Shown: positions 9,167-21,376, counted from the first letter of the stretch. The stretch is DNA of 61,455 nucleotides from Aeromonas cavernicola (GCF_002795305.1 NZ_PGGC01000102.1:1-61455), one strand, 5' to 3'. The notes: generated by a model from the sequence alone, not told the origin. Numbers and translations are program-made.

Positions 9167-9439
9167 ATGTCATTATTGGATTATTTTCGTTCCAACAAGA
9201 AACAGAACACCGCACAACTGGCCAAAGAGCGGTTGCAGATCATTGTTGCTCACGAGCGTTCATCCAGAGGGGGGCCAGATTATCTACCCCAACTCAAACA
9301 AGATATCCTGGATGTGATCCGCAAGTATGTGAATATTGATCCCAATCAGATCACGGTTCAGCTAGATCAGAAAAGTGATGCGCTGTCAGTGCTCGAACTC
9401 AATATCACCTTTGCGGATGATAAAAAGGGGATGAGTTGA
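9167..9439 (+). CDS. minE: Cell division topological specificity factor MinE
   Basis: This 90-residue protein triggers MinD ATP hydrolysis and so drives Min oscillation. The N-terminal membrane-targeting and anti-MinCD segment ([31 protein letters not shown]) is followed by the C-terminal dimerisation domain ([15 protein letters not shown]). It closes the minCDE operon and is followed by a strong terminator. Confidence 0.96.
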   Translation: MSLLDYFRSNKKQNTAQLAKERLQIIVAHERSSRGGPDYLPQLKQDILDVIRKYVNIDPNQITVQLDQKSDALSVLELNITFADDKKGMS

Positions 9440-9470
9440 CACCTTATGTCCAGCCTCGTTGTTAATTAGA

Positions 9471-9501
9471 AACCGGAACCATCCTATGGCTCCGGTTTTT
9501 T
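9471..9501 (+). terminator. Rho-independent terminator after minCDE
   Basis: A 10-bp stem with one mismatch (AACCGGAACC with GGCTCCGGTT) and a 7-base loop is followed by a run of T. It lies 32 bases past the minE stop. Confidence 0.85.
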
Positions 9502-9625
9502 ATTGCCAAGTATTAGGCTCAATTGCCGAGTCTCTCGCCAATAAGATAGCTGGCAGTTAGAATAGCGCGGCCATTAACTATGGATGGTCACTCATGTTTT
9601 ATTTTTAAATAGATACAAATGGGGT

Positions 9626-9952
9626 ATGTCTTTGCAAGACGAAATATACAGTGTTGAAGCGTTACTTGATACCGCATTGGAGCTCTTTATGGAGTTAGCC
9701 TCCGATAATCTGCCGGAGCATGAGATAACTCTTTTCAATGACGCGTTTAACAGCCGTGGTTTGTTGGCTGAAACGGAGCCTAGTGAAGAGTGGGAAGCGG
9801 ATGTCGGCTTTGCCGTGAATGATGCTGACTATGCCGAGGTGTGGGTCGGGCTTGGCAATCCCCAACAAGAGTACGAACACCTGTTTGCCCGCATGTTACT
9901 TTCCCGTCGCATTGATGAAAAATTTTGTCATATCGAATGGTTACCTCAATAA
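9626..9952 (+). CDS. DUF440 (YciU/HI1450-like) acidic protein, copy 1
   Basis: This 108-residue acidic protein belongs to the DUF440 family, whose H. influenzae member HI1450 was proposed to mimic double-stranded DNA. Family features include [24 protein letters not shown], the EW-ADV core, AEVWVGL, and the ending FCHIEWL. Asp and Glu dominate the sequence. The ATG at 9626 (MSLQDE) has GGGG upstream and gives family length; an earlier start at 9584 would add a poorly supported extension. Its last 16 bases overlap mtgA. A second family member lies just beyond mtgA. Confidence 0.8.
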   Translation: MSLQDEIYSVEALLDTALELFMELASDNLPEHEITLFNDAFNSRGLLAETEPSEEWEADVGFAVNDADYAEVWVGLGNPQQEYEHLFARMLLSRRIDEKFCHIEWLPQ

Positions 9953-10707
9953 CACCAGCCCTCGATGAGCGGCGGCTTCCCCCTGCTGCCCCAACACCGA
10001 TAAGGTCTTCGCTTGGCCGTAAAATAGTACGTTGGGCTGGTCATGTCGTACTGGCTGCTCTGATCAGCTCTGTGCTCTCGGTGGCGCTGTTACGGTTTAT
10101 TGATCCTCCAATGTGGAGTTGGCGCCTTGAGCGGGCACTGTTCCCGCCAGCGAAGGTCACTGATGTTAAACATGATTGGGTGGCGCTGAGCGAGATATCC
10201 AAAGAGTTACAGCTGGCGGTCATCGCCGCAGAGGATCAGCGTTTTACCCGCCATCATGGGTTTGATATGGCGGCAATTAGCGCCGCATTCAAACACAACC
10301 AGCAGAGTGAGCGGGTAAGAGGGGGAAGCACATTAAGTCAGCAGGCGGCCAAAAATCTCTTTATGTGGAGTGAGCGTAGCGTGATCCGCAAGGGGATTGA
10401 GGCGTGGTTCACGCTGCTGATGGAATTGGGATGGGACAAGTCGCGGATCCTTGAGGTATATCTGAATATCGTGGAGTTTGGTCCCGGTATTTATGGCGCA
10501 GAAGCGGCGGCGAAACACTACTTTGGTAAATCAGCTGCCCGCCTGACTCGATATGAAGCCTCACTACTTGCCGCCGTGTTACCTAATCCTTGGCGATATC
10601 GCATTAAACCGGCCTCTCCTTATGTGCAAAAACGTTCGGCATGGATACGGCGTCAGATGGTACAGTTGGGTCATATAACGCTTAAAGAGATGCAGCAAAC
10701 TGAGTAA
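9937..10707 (+). CDS. mtgA: Monofunctional peptidoglycan glycosyltransferase MtgA
   Basis: This inner-membrane enzyme (256 residues) polymerises lipid II into glycan strands. A membrane anchor lies at about residues 33-53. The GT51 domain follows, with catalytic Glu99 in [14 protein letters not shown], then [14 protein letters not shown] (motif 2), [15 protein letters not shown] (motif 3) and the [13 protein letters not shown] motif. There is no transpeptidase domain, as expected. The ATG at 9937 overlaps the end of the preceding DUF440 gene, which suggests translational coupling. Confidence 0.94.
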   Translation: MVTSITPALDERRLPPAAPTPIRSSLGRKIVRWAGHVVLAALISSVLSVALLRFIDPPMWSWRLERALFPPAKVTDVKHDWVALSEISKELQLAVIAAEDQRFTRHHGFDMAAISAAFKHNQQSERVRGGSTLSQQAAKNLFMWSERSVIRKGIEAWFTLLMELGWDKSRILEVYLNIVEFGPGIYGAEAAAKHYFGKSAARLTRYEASLLAAVLPNPWRYRIKPASPYVQKRSAWIRRQMVQLGHITLKEMQQTE

Positions 10708-10881
10708 TATTTTGAGGTTTGGGTGCACCGCTGTGGATAACCAGAGCATCATGGATGCATCATCATGCCATGTGATCTGAAAGTCCCCCTCTTTAATTAT
10801 CCGTTTGCTGCGACCTCTTATATCCCATGAGCTGGTTGTGGCTCGTTACTTGATTACCCTTGATGTGCTTGGAGTTATTTT

Positions 10882-11205
10882 ATGGAGCAGCGTACCCCAG
10901 ATCAGTTAGTTGAGTGGGCCTATGATCAGTTTCTTGAGCAGGCTGCTGATATGCTGGCACCAGAACAAATAGTCGATATCACCTTAGAGTTTGAGCAGCG
11001 TGGAGCCGTTGAGGCGACTCTCCCTAACGCGGATTGGTCAGCTGAGCTGGGAATGCCTGTCGACATAGCGTTATGGGTCGAAGTGCAGGTCGGATTGCTC
11101 GATCATCAAGATGAATTTGAGGTGCTCTTTGCCAGCTTCTTGCTGCCTCGTTATGTCACGGAAGAGGCGACCTATGTCCGGTGGTATCGTCAGCAGCAAG
11201 CTTAA
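10882..11205 (+). CDS. DUF440 (YciU/HI1450-like) acidic protein, copy 2
   Basis: This 107-residue protein is a paralogue of the gene at 9626. It shows AYDQFLEQAADML, ITLEFEQRGAVEA, ADWSAELGMPVD, VEVQVGLLDHQDEFEVLFASFLLPR and the closing Y-RWY. It is again rich in Asp and Glu. GGAG lies 9 bases before the ATG. It has its own 174-base upstream gap after mtgA, so it may be transcribed separately, and it is followed by a clear terminator. Function beyond the family assignment is unknown. Confidence 0.75.
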   Translation: MEQRTPDQLVEWAYDQFLEQAADMLAPEQIVDITLEFEQRGAVEATLPNADWSAELGMPVDIALWVEVQVGLLDHQDEFEVLFASFLLPRYVTEEATYVRWYRQQQA

Positions 11206-11366
11206 TCAGGGCTCATGGAGGAGCGGCGAGTCAGCTTGTGTTATGGCTATAAGTCGGCATGTGGCCTCATTATAGTCTCTCCATCGTTTCACTGTTGCCG
11301 CTCTCGGAGCCGTCATAATCGTAACGTCATCGCGGTTTAACAGTTTGATTCTTAACTGCTTAAATG

Positions 11367-11396
11367 AAAAGAGGACGTTGCGCTGTCCTCTTTTTT
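11367..11396 (+). terminator. Rho-independent terminator
   Basis: A perfect 10-bp stem (AAAGAGGAC with GTCCTCTTT core) and 8-base loop run into six T residues. It closes transcription from the DUF440 gene and may also serve the oppositely oriented gene ending at 11471. Confidence 0.88.
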
Positions 11397-11470
11397 AGTG
11401 GTTATCTCATCTATCACCAATGCGGGTCACTGATCTGCGCTATGGCGTCTGCATGGCTAGCGCTATGGGC

Positions 11471-11782
11471 TCAAGGTTCCTGCCCGATCCTGTTACTCAG
11501 GCAGTGTCGACACCAGCAAGCACTGGCTTCACCGAGCGGGAGTGCAGTCAGCTGGCTACACCAGCAGTGCGAGATGGGCTCGCCAGCGGAGACCGCGCAA
11601 TAGGTGGGGTTGCCACAACCCGGGCATGAATGGGTGCTTTTGGTACCCTCCAGCTCAGCCATGACGGCCAATTGGGATCGCTCATCCATGGATGACCAGC
11701 GGGTAATTTCTGTCAGGGTGCGTCCACAACCAACACATAACCCCCCTTTGGCTTGGCAACGACTGCTGCAGGGGCTTGGCAT
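11471..11782 (-). CDS. DUF1289 plus cysteine-rich CWC domain protein
   Basis: This 103-residue protein contains 13 cysteines and joins two small domains. Residues 1-45 match DUF1289 (SPCSSRCQAKGGLCVGCGRTLTEITRWS). Residues about 50-95 match the cysteine-rich CWC family (CPGCGNPTYC, HCWC, then CWCRHCL). Both halves look like metal-binding knuckles. Its ATG directly follows the TAG of the upstream cvfB gene with no gap, so the two are probably translated together. No precise function is known. Confidence 0.75.
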   Translation of the reverse strand: MPSPCSSRCQAKGGLCVGCGRTLTEITRWSSMDERSQLAVMAELEGTKSTHSCPGCGNPTYCAVSAGEPISHCWCSQLTALPLGEASACWCRHCLSNRIGQEP

Positions 11783-12631
11783 CTATTCGTCGTCCGCCGC
11801 GGGTTTGACTAAGGTGATGGCATGAGCCTCAATGACGATTTTCCCTTGTTTGTAGAGCCCACCGATGGCTTTTTTAAAGGTGCCTTTACTCATGCCCAGC
11901 AATTTGTAGATAAGTTCTGGCTCGCTTTTATCGCCCAGTGCCAAACTGCCACCTTGCTTTTTGATCCGAGTGAGGATGCGTTCGCTGGCATCCTCTACGT
12001 TGGCCATACCTGGTTTTTGCAGGGTTAAATCGAGTTTGCCATCTTCACGCACTTGCTTGACCCATGCCGTCTGCGGACGACCGGTGAGCACACGGCCAAA
12101 CACCTCATTCTTGAACAGCATGCCGGGATATTGACCGTTGACGATGACTTTAATACCAAGAGGAGAATGCTCGCCGGGGAGTGCTGTCACCTCATCCCCG
12201 ACCTTGAAACCGCTGGTTGCATCATTTAGAAAACGCTCAAGGCGGCTGGTAGCGACCATGCGCCCTTCATTATCGAGCTGCAAACGCACAAGATAGACAT
12301 GGCCAACCTGCATCGGTTTGTTTTGCTCGCGGCTTGGCACGAACAGATCTTTTTTCATTCCCCAATCAAGAAATGCCCCCACTTTGTTGGCATTAATGAC
12401 CTTTAGACCGGCAAATTCATCCACCATGGCAAAAGGCTTATCGGTGGTGATCACCGGCTCGCAGTCGGCATCCAGATAAAGGAAGACCGCCACGTTGTCG
12501 CCCTCTTTTACCCCATCAGGTAGCTGGCGTTTAGGCAGGAGCAACTCACCGTATTCGTCTGCCGCGAGCCAAGCTCCGCGATCTTCGAGTTCAACGATGG
12601 TGAGGGAGTTCATTTTGCCGATCTGTATCAT
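11783..12631 (-). CDS. cvfB: CvfB/YitL-family S1-domain RNA-binding protein
   Basis: This protein (about 282 residues) has the CvfB layout: several S1-like OB folds (IGKMNSLTIVELEDRGAWL, then AFLDWGMKKDLFVPSREQ, then FGRVLTGRPQTAWVKQVREDGKLDLTL) and a C-terminal winged helix (ELIYKLLGMSKGTFKKAIGGLYKQGKI). CvfB proteins bind RNA and influence virulence gene expression in Gram-positive bacteria; the role here is not known. The start at 12631 is chosen from the domain start; an earlier Met at 12670 adds 13 residues. Confidence 0.85.
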   Translation of the reverse strand: MIQIGKMNSLTIVELEDRGAWLAADEYGELLLPKRQLPDGVKEGDNVAVFLYLDADCEPVITTDKPFAMVDEFAGLKVINANKVGAFLDWGMKKDLFVPSREQNKPMQVGHVYLVRLQLDNEGRMVATSRLERFLNDATSGFKVGDEVTALPGEHSPLGIKVIVNGQYPGMLFKNEVFGRVLTGRPQTAWVKQVREDGKLDLTLQKPGMANVEDASERILTRIKKQGGSLALGDKSEPELIYKLLGMSKGTFKKAIGGLYKQGKIVIEAHAITLVKPAADDE

Positions 12632-12968
12632 GCTGCTCTCTTTTTTCATTACCCTAGCGGGCTGACCCAATGGTCGCGCATGTTACCTCAAGAGCCCTGC
12701 TCTGACCTAGCTGGTTGTGCCTGATGAGGGGTTGCACGCGCGAGGCATGATCGCCATCCTGGGTGTTTTGGGCATGGCACGTTGTCGGTGATTCATCTCA
12801 GGATCGTGTTAGTTACTGACTAAATGAGCCAGATTGCTCGATCTTGGCCGTTTGCCGTGCTCAACAGCACATTTCATCCTAATACCCTCGGACAAACCTC
12901 TTTGTGTTTTGTATCATCAGCCTCTAACAACAGAAACGCCATGAAACGCGGCCCGAACAAGGTGTCAT
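12632..12968. other. Divergent intergenic region between cvfB and marR
   Basis: This 337-base stretch has no convincing gene and must hold divergent promoters. An inverted repeat TTAGT-N5-ACTAA sits at 12809-12823, and a smaller CAAA-N4-TTTG repeat lies nearer to marR. Either could be a MarR-type operator, but neither was tested against a consensus. Confidence 0.4.
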
Positions 12969-13439
12969 ATGCCCAGAATTATACCGTTACTCGAACACTA
13001 TCCTCCTTACCAGCTAGTCCATGCCGCTGAGATGTTGCGGGATACCTTTGAGCAATTTTATCAACAGCGCTATCAACTCACCGTTCCTCAATGGCGCTTA
13101 ATGATGGTGCTCGGGCCGCACTATCCCATCAGTCAAAAAGAGCTGGTCGAGACGAGCGGCATGGACAAGGTACGGATTTCCCGTGAAATTCGTCGTTTGG
13201 TCGCAAAGGGCATTCTGTTTACCGAAAACGACGAGCAAGATAAGCGGATTAGTTTGGTATCGCTGACTCACCAAGGCCTTGCTCTCTTTGTGCAGCTCAA
13301 AGAGGAAGCGGGTAGTTGGCAGCACACGTTGACTGATTATTTACCGGGAGCGTTTCGTGAGGCGATCCGTCAGCACCTGCATACCGTCAGCAGTGCTATC
13401 GAACAGTTACAATCGCTCGATAAGGAGCCGCAAGAATGA
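12969..13439 (+). CDS. MarR-family transcriptional regulator
   Basis: This 156-residue protein has the MarR winged helix-turn-helix: LTVPQWRLMMVLG, then ISQKELVETSGMDKVRISREIRRLVAKGIL (recognition helix), then the wing DKRISLVSLTHQGLAL. Such proteins usually repress a nearby gene and let go on binding a small ligand. It has no adjacent efflux or catabolic gene; its only partner is the tiny DUF4250 gene, which starts inside its stop region (4-base overlap). The ligand is unknown. Confidence 0.85.
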   Translation: MPRIIPLLEHYPPYQLVHAAEMLRDTFEQFYQQRYQLTVPQWRLMMVLGPHYPISQKELVETSGMDKVRISREIRRLVAKGILFTENDEQDKRISLVSLTHQGLALFVQLKEEAGSWQHTLTDYLPGAFREAIRQHLHTVSSAIEQLQSLDKEPQE

Positions 13440-13624
13440 TCCTAAAACAGTTTGCCACCATGGACGTTAATATGTTGGTCAGTGTTATCAACATGCAGTT
13501 ACGCGACCAGTATGAAGATCTTGAGGATCTCTGTAAGGCGCAAGATCTCGATCAAGCGGCGCTGGTGAGCCGTCTGGCCGCAGCGCATTTTCACTATCAG
13601 CCGCAGCATAAACAGTTCAAATAA
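13436..13624 (+). CDS. DUF4250 domain-containing small protein
   Basis: This 62-residue protein matches DUF4250 (MDVNMLVSVINMQLRDQYEDLEDLC, then ALVSRLAAAHFHYQPQHKQFK). It overlaps marR by 4 bases (ATGA), so it is translationally coupled. The helical pattern suggests a helix-turn-helix-like fold, but the function is unknown. Confidence 0.7.
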   Translation: MILKQFATMDVNMLVSVINMQLRDQYEDLEDLCKAQDLDQAALVSRLAAAHFHYQPQHKQFK

Positions 13625-13901
13625 TCGATGAAATCGGTGTGATAAGCGCCAACATGATGAATATCCGTCGCCCCTGATGGCTCGCTCGAAACGGGATGTG
13701 CGATGATGGGCACGCCGTTAACCTTGCCCGCGATGTCGCTGCCACGTCATGGCATTGCTTGATCATCTACCCACTTTGTTTTCTCACTGCCTCGCCCCTG
13801 TTGCGGGGGAATCGGGGTTGATCTGTCTGTTCGTATCGTTTTCACTGGGTATTTACGTTAGAATCGCGCCGTTTTTTCCTGGCTGCCAATGGATGATGCT
13901 G

Positions 13902-14576
13902 ATGAAAGATTTTCTGATTGCCCCCTCGATCCTCTCCGCCAATTTTGCTCGTTTAGGGGATGATGTCGCCAACGTGTTGGCTGCTGGTGCTGACGTGGTT
14001 CACTTCGATGTGATGGATAACCACTATGTACCCAATCTGACCATTGGCCCCATGGTCTGTCAGGCGCTGCGTGACTATGGTATCGAGGCGCCCATCGACG
14101 TACATCTGATGGTCAAGCCGGTGGATCGTATCATTCCCGATTTTGCCAAGGCGGGAGCGTCGCTGATTACTTTCCATCCAGAAGCGTCCGACCACGTTGA
14201 CCGCTCGCTGGGCCTGATCAAGGAGCTGGGCTGTCAGGCGGGTCTGGTGCTCAATCCCGCAACGTCTCTCTCCTGCCTCGAGTATGTGATGGACAAGCTG
14301 GACGTGATCCTGCTGATGTCAGTCAACCCGGGCTTTGGTGGTCAGAGCTTCATCCCCGGCACCCTCGACAAGCTGCGGCAGGTGCGTCGCCTGATCAACG
14401 AGAGCGGCCGCGATATCCGTCTCGAGATTGATGGTGGGGTGAAGGTCGACAACATCCGTGAAATTGCTGAAGCGGGCGCCGACATGTTTGTCGCCGGCTC
14501 GGCCATTTTCAGCCAGCCTGACTACAAGGCAGTGATCGACAAGATGCGTGCGGAGCTGGCTCATGTCACACCCTGA
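13902..14576 (+). CDS. rpe: Ribulose-phosphate 3-epimerase
   Basis: This enzyme (224 residues, normal length) interconverts ribulose 5-phosphate and xylulose 5-phosphate in the pentose phosphate pathway. TIM-barrel signatures are [34 protein letters not shown] (metal His and Asp), [20 protein letters not shown] and EIDGGV. The start MKDFLIAPS is set by family alignment; Met codons lie 2 and 3 codons upstream. It overlaps gph by 14 bases. A candidate -10 (TTAGAAT) lies near 13858, ahead of the start. Confidence 0.95.
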   Translation: MKDFLIAPSILSANFARLGDDVANVLAAGADVVHFDVMDNHYVPNLTIGPMVCQALRDYGIEAPIDVHLMVKPVDRIIPDFAKAGASLITFHPEASDHVDRSLGLIKELGCQAGLVLNPATSLSCLEYVMDKLDVILLMSVNPGFGGQSFIPGTLDKLRQVRRLINESGRDIRLEIDGGVKVDNIREIAEAGADMFVAGSAIFSQPDYKAVIDKMRAELAHVTP

Positions 14577-15231
14577 GCGCGCATTTGACTTGGTGCTGTT
14601 CGATTTGGACGGCACCCTGATCGACAGTGCCGCCCAGCTGGCGCAGGCGGTCAATCTGACCCTGACCGATCTGGGTCTAGCCCATGCCGATGAAGCGGTG
14701 ATCCGTACCTGGGTGGGCAATGGTGCCGATAAGCTGATCCAGCGGGCGCTCGCCTATCGCGAGGCCGACCCTGAGCTACTGACCAACGCTCGCCCGATAT
14801 TTTTTCAGCATTACAACGCCTGCCTGCTGCAAGGGCTAGCCATGTATGACGGCGTAGTGCACAGTCTGCGTCGCCTGCAAACCCTAGGCTACAAGCAGGC
14901 GATTGTGACCAACAAGCCGAGCGACTTTGTGGCCCCCATCCTCGATGCCCTTGGCATCAGCGATTGTTTTGCACTTTGGCTTGGCGGCAACTGCGTGCCG
15001 GTCAAGAAGCCGAGCCCGGAGCCCTTGCTGCACGCCTGTCAGACATTGGGAGTGAGCCCAGCGCGTACCCTGATGGTGGGCGACTCCGAAAATGACGTGC
15101 TGGCGGCCAAGGCGGCTGGCATCAAGGTGGTGGGTCTTACTTACGGCTATAACTATGGCCGCCCCATTGCTGACTCCCAGCCAGATTGGGTGTTTGAACA
15201 CTTTTCCCAGCTCGATACATTGCTCAATTAA
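14563..15231 (+). CDS. gph: Phosphoglycolate phosphatase (HAD family)
   Basis: This 222-residue HAD-family phosphatase removes phosphate from 2-phosphoglycolate formed in DNA repair. The nucleophile motif [14 protein letters not shown] is at about residues 11-24. Motif II is [10 protein letters not shown], motif III includes [14 protein letters not shown], and motif IV is [16 protein letters not shown]. Its start lies inside the rpe 3' end, 14 bases before the rpe stop, with GGAG upstream. Confidence 0.93.
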   Translation: MSHPERAFDLVLFDLDGTLIDSAAQLAQAVNLTLTDLGLAHADEAVIRTWVGNGADKLIQRALAYREADPELLTNARPIFFQHYNACLLQGLAMYDGVVHSLRRLQTLGYKQAIVTNKPSDFVAPILDALGISDCFALWLGGNCVPVKKPSPEPLLHACQTLGVSPARTLMVGDSENDVLAAKAAGIKVVGLTYGYNYGRPIADSQPDWVFEHFSQLDTLLN

Positions 15232-15273
15232 GCTCGCTTACGGGCCGGCCGAATAATAAGGATTAACACTCTC

Positions 15274-16278
15274 ATGACTAAACCAATTGTATTGAGCGGA
15301 GCGCAACCCTCCGGCCAACTGACCATCGGCAATTACATGGGGGCCCTGCGTCAGTGGGTCAACATGCAGGATGAGTTCGACTGCCTCTACTGCATTGTCG
15401 ACTTGCACGCCATTACCACCCGGCAAGACCCCGTGGCCCTGCGTAAAGCCTGTCTGGATGCGGCTGCCCTCTATCTGGCGGTCGGCATTGATCCCAAGAA
15501 GAGCACCGTGTTCATCCAGTCGCACGTACCGCAGCATGCCGAGCTCGGTTGGGTGCTCAATTGCTACACCCAGATGGGCGAGCTATCGCGCATGACTCAA
15601 TTTAAGGACAAGTCCGCCCGTTTCGAGCACAACGTCAACGTTGGCTTGTTCGGTTATCCGGTACTGATGGCCGCCGATATTTTGCTTTATCAGCCTAATC
15701 AGGTACCGGTCGGTAACGATCAAAAACAGCATCTGGAGCTGACTCGCGACATTTGCACCCGCTTCAACAACCTCTATGGCGAGGTGTTCACCCTGCCGGA
15801 GCCCTTTATTCCGGCTGAAGGGGCGCGGGTGATGAGCCTGCAGGAGCCGACTAAAAAGATGTCCAAGTCGGATGACAACGAAGCCAACTTCATCGGTTTG
15901 CTCGAAGATCCCAAGGTCATCATTAAGAAAATTAAACGGGCGGTAACCGATTCAGACGAACCGGCGGTGGTTCGTTTTGATCCGGAGAACAAGCCGGGAG
16001 TCTCCAACTTGCTGACTCTGATGTCTGGGGTAACAGGCCGCTCCATTCCTGAGCTGGAGCAGCACTTTGAAGGCAAGATGTATGGCCATCTCAAGACCGA
16101 GACCGCTGACGCCGTGGTCGCGCTGCTGGCGCCGATCCAAGCGCGTTTTCAAGCACTGCGGCAGGATGAGGCCCATTTGATATCTGTTTTGGCTGAAGGT
16201 GCACAAAAGGCACGCAAAAGGGCTGAAAAAACCTTAACGAGCGTATATGATGTGCTCGGTTTTGTACCACGTGCGTAA
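15274..16278 (+). CDS. trpS: Tryptophanyl-tRNA synthetase
   Basis: This class Ic aminoacyl-tRNA synthetase (334 residues) charges tRNA-Trp. The HIGH-type motif appears as [17 protein letters not shown] at about residues 10-26, and the KMSKS loop is intact ([11 protein letters not shown], about 193-203). [11 protein letters not shown] and [14 protein letters not shown] are further TrpRS signatures. It is the third gene of rpe-gph-trpS. A weak hairpin with T-poor tail follows at about 16299-16333. The 3' end of the gene is more AT-rich than the rest. Confidence 0.96.
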   Translation: MTKPIVLSGAQPSGQLTIGNYMGALRQWVNMQDEFDCLYCIVDLHAITTRQDPVALRKACLDAAALYLAVGIDPKKSTVFIQSHVPQHAELGWVLNCYTQMGELSRMTQFKDKSARFEHNVNVGLFGYPVLMAADILLYQPNQVPVGNDQKQHLELTRDICTRFNNLYGEVFTLPEPFIPAEGARVMSLQEPTKKMSKSDDNEANFIGLLEDPKVIIKKIKRAVTDSDEPAVVRFDPENKPGVSNLLTLMSGVTGRSIPELEQHFEGKMYGHLKTETADAVVALLAPIQARFQALRQDEAHLISVLAEGAQKARKRAEKTLTSVYDVLGFVPRA

Positions 16279-16392
16279 ATATGCGGTGCAAACATAATCA
16301 AGAAAGCTGGGTATTTACTCGGCTTTCCTTTCCTAAATAATTAATTGTTTTAATTTTTTATTTTAACCTGGGTAATTTCCTCAAGAGTAAGC

Positions 16393-16608
16393 ATGTCTGT
16401 TCAACTAAATATTTCTGCTGAAGAGTTAAGTGACAAGGGTCACTGGCTACGCAAATTTCGCAAAGCGAAAAATATTAATACCCTCCAATTGATGGTTTCA
16501 AACGCCATTGACCGACACTATAAGAGCCCAGCCATTGCGGCCGCTATTTACTTAGCTGAGTGCCAGCGTGAGCGTGAAATGGAGCAAGGCCGTTTTCTCG
16601 ATCGTTAA
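16393..16608 (+). CDS. Small conserved-looking protein, unrecognised
   Basis: This 71-residue ORF has a good ATG with AGAGT upstream and ends 21 bases before pabA, so it is probably the first gene of a two-gene unit. It is Lys/Arg-rich in the middle (WLRKFRKAKN) and predicted helical towards the end (SPAIAAAIYLAECQREREME). I do not recognise the family. It is not YhfG, the small gene near pabA in E. coli. Confidence 0.55.
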   Translation: MSVQLNISAEELSDKGHWLRKFRKAKNINTLQLMVSNAIDRHYKSPAIAAAIYLAECQREREMEQGRFLDR

Positions 16609-16629
16609 ATTTTTGCCGTTGGCTATTTC

Positions 16630-17211
16630 ATGTTGCTGTTAATTGATAACTACGACTCGTTTACTTGGAATCTGGTGCAATATTTTGGCGCATTAGGGCA
16701 AGAGGTCGTGGTGAAGCGTAATGATGAACTGACATTAGCCAGCATTGAGCAACTGTCCCCCGATTATTTGGTGGTATCCCCAGGCCCTTGCACGCCCAAT
16801 GAGGCCGGCATTTCCTTGGCTGCGATCAGCCATTTTGCTGGTCGTTTACCGATATTAGGGGTCTGCCTTGGCCATCAATCAGTCGCGCAAGCATTTGGTG
16901 GGCGAGTAGTGCGAGCTCGGCAGGTGATGCATGGCAAGTTATCGCAGATCCGTCATCGACATGGCGGCGTTTTTCGTGGCCTCAATGATCCACTGCGCGT
17001 TACGCGTTACCACTCGTTGATTGTGGAGCGCGAGACCTTGCCCGACTGTTTTGAAATCACCGCTTGGAGTGAGCATGACGATGGCACCATCGATGAGATC
17101 ATGGGGCTACGTCACATCCATTTGAATATCGAGGGCGTACAGTTTCACCCAGAAAGTATTCTCAGTGAGCAAGGCCATCAACTATTAGCAAACTTTTTGG
17201 TTAAGCCCTGA
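16630..17211 (+). CDS. pabA: Aminodeoxychorismate synthase glutamine amidotransferase PabA
   Basis: This 193-residue class I glutamine amidotransferase supplies ammonia for p-aminobenzoate synthesis with Pab[17 protein letters not shown] starts the domain. The nucleophile Cys lies in GVCLGHQS (about 78-85) and the His/Glu pair in VQFHPES near the C-terminus. TrpG of anthranilate synthase is closely related and some species share one subunit. No trp genes are nearby and the argD neighbour matches the usual pabA-argD arrangement, so pabA is preferred. Confidence 0.88.
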   Translation: MLLLIDNYDSFTWNLVQYFGALGQEVVVKRNDELTLASIEQLSPDYLVVSPGPCTPNEAGISLAAISHFAGRLPILGVCLGHQSVAQAFGGRVVRARQVMHGKLSQIRHRHGGVFRGLNDPLRVTRYHSLIVERETLPDCFEITAWSEHDDGTIDEIMGLRHIHLNIEGVQFHPESILSEQGHQLLANFLVKP

Positions 17212-17333
17212 ATGAAGCCTATTTGGTCGGGCAATCCCCTTGAGTAGATAAAAATATTTTCTTGATAGTTTATTCATCTTCCTGCCAGTTCAAATTATCT
17301 CTTGCCAATATCCCCTGAGCCGTTATGCAATGA

Positions 17334-17359
17334 GGTTGCCTAAAACCGCATAGGCAACC
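17334..17359. repeat. Perfect 9-bp inverted repeat upstream of astC/argD
   Basis: GGTTGCCTA and TAGGCAACC face each other across an 8-base loop, about 130 bases before the astC start. No T-run follows on either strand, so it is not an ordinary terminator. It could be an operator or a leader hairpin; its role is open. The rest of 17212-17488 is AT-rich and without a gene. Confidence 0.5.
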
Positions 17360-17446
17360 GGAGATTGTGCCTTATGGCGGCTTTCTTTACAGACAATTTA
17401 CTTTTTAATTGTGATAATGCCGATGTGTTTACACGGATTTAACTAA

Positions 17447-18706
<1,260 letters not shown>

Positions 18707-18781
18707 TCTTTATTGAGGTGGGGAGCCATCTTGGCAGGCGCCAAGCCCCCACCTGTCGTCATAGAAAGGGAGATGTCATCT

Positions 18782-19801
18782 ATGTTGGTCATCCGTCCTA
18801 TCGAGCAAAAAGATTTTGCGGGGTTAAAGCTTTGCGCGATTGAATCAGGTACTGGTATGACGTCGCTGCCAGTGAACGACAACCTGCTCCAGCGTAAGAT
18901 TGATGCGTCAACCCAGACCTTTTCTGACAAACCCGCAGGCAAAGGCGATTGCCTCTATTTCTTTGTTGCCGAAGATCTCGACAGTGGTGAGATGGTCGGC
19001 ACTTGCGCCATTGATGCGGCGGTGGGGCTATCTCAGCCGTTTTACCACTATCACCTTGGTAAGGTGGTGCACTCCTCTCCCAAGCTTGGCATCTATAACG
19101 TTGTTGAAACCCTGACCCTCTCCAATGACTACACCGGTAACACCGAGCTGTGTACCCTGTTTTTGCGAGAATGTGCCCGCCAAGGGCTCAATGGTCGTCT
19201 GCTCTCCAAACATCGCTTCCTTTTTATGGCCGAGCATCCTGAGCTGTTTGCGCAAACCGTGTTTGCCGAGATGCGCGGCGTCTCTGATAGCAATGGCCAC
19301 AGCCCTTTCTACGAATGGCTCCAAAAGCACTTCTTCTCGATGGATTTTCCCACCGTCGATTACCTCACCGGGATTGGCAAGAAGCGTTTTATTGCCGAGC
19401 TGATGCCCAAGCACCCCATTTACGTCAATTTGCTGAGTAGCGAAGCGCGCGCCGTGATTGGCCAGACCCATGAAAAAACGCGGCCAGCCATCAAGATGTT
19501 GCAGGATGAGGGGTTTGTCAGTCGTGGTTACGTCGATATTTTTGATGCGGGCCCGACCATTGAGTGCGATATAAAAAATATCCGCAGCGTACGCCGTAGT
19601 TTGAAATTACGGGTCGTGGTGGGGGAGCCGATCGGCGGAAAAACCCACCTGATGTGTAATACCCGTTTTGAACACTATCGCGCCTGTTACGGCAATATTC
19701 GGGTCGATCTCGACAAGCACGAAGCGATCATCCCGCCCAAGATGGCGGCAGCACTCAAGGTGCAAGATGGTGACATGGTGCGTACCGTCGAGCTCGATTA
19801 A
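18782..19801 (+). CDS. astA: Arginine N-succinyltransferase AstA
   Basis: This enzyme (339 residues) transfers succinyl from succinyl-CoA to arginine, the first step of the AST pathway. The N-terminus MLVIRPIEQKDFAGL and later FYHYHLGKVVHSS, LSNDYTGNTELCTLFL and MLQDEGFVSRGYVDIFDAGPT are AstA signatures. GGGAG is well spaced for the start at 18782; the frame is open upstream without support. It lies between astC and astD. Confidence 0.93.
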   Translation: MLVIRPIEQKDFAGLKLCAIESGTGMTSLPVNDNLLQRKIDASTQTFSDKPAGKGDCLYFFVAEDLDSGEMVGTCAIDAAVGLSQPFYHYHLGKVVHSSPKLGIYNVVETLTLSNDYTGNTELCTLFLRECARQGLNGRLLSKHRFLFMAEHPELFAQTVFAEMRGVSDSNGHSPFYEWLQKHFFSMDFPTVDYLTGIGKKRFIAELMPKHPIYVNLLSSEARAVIGQTHEKTRPAIKMLQDEGFVSRGYVDIFDAGPTIECDIKNIRSVRRSLKLRVVVGEPIGGKTHLMCNTRFEHYRACYGNIRVDLDKHEAIIPPKMAAALKVQDGDMVRTVELD

Positions 19802-19879
19802 GTGGGTCGTGTGCGGCGACACACTGACCACATGGCATAGGCGTCGGTGGGGTGGCCACCGCAGCATCACAGGGAGTGA

Positions 19880-21376
<1,497 letters not shown>

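Noticed and set aside
12824..13030. Forward 68-codon reading frame ahead of marR
   Set aside because: It overlaps the marR start in another frame and has no ribosome-binding site or homology.
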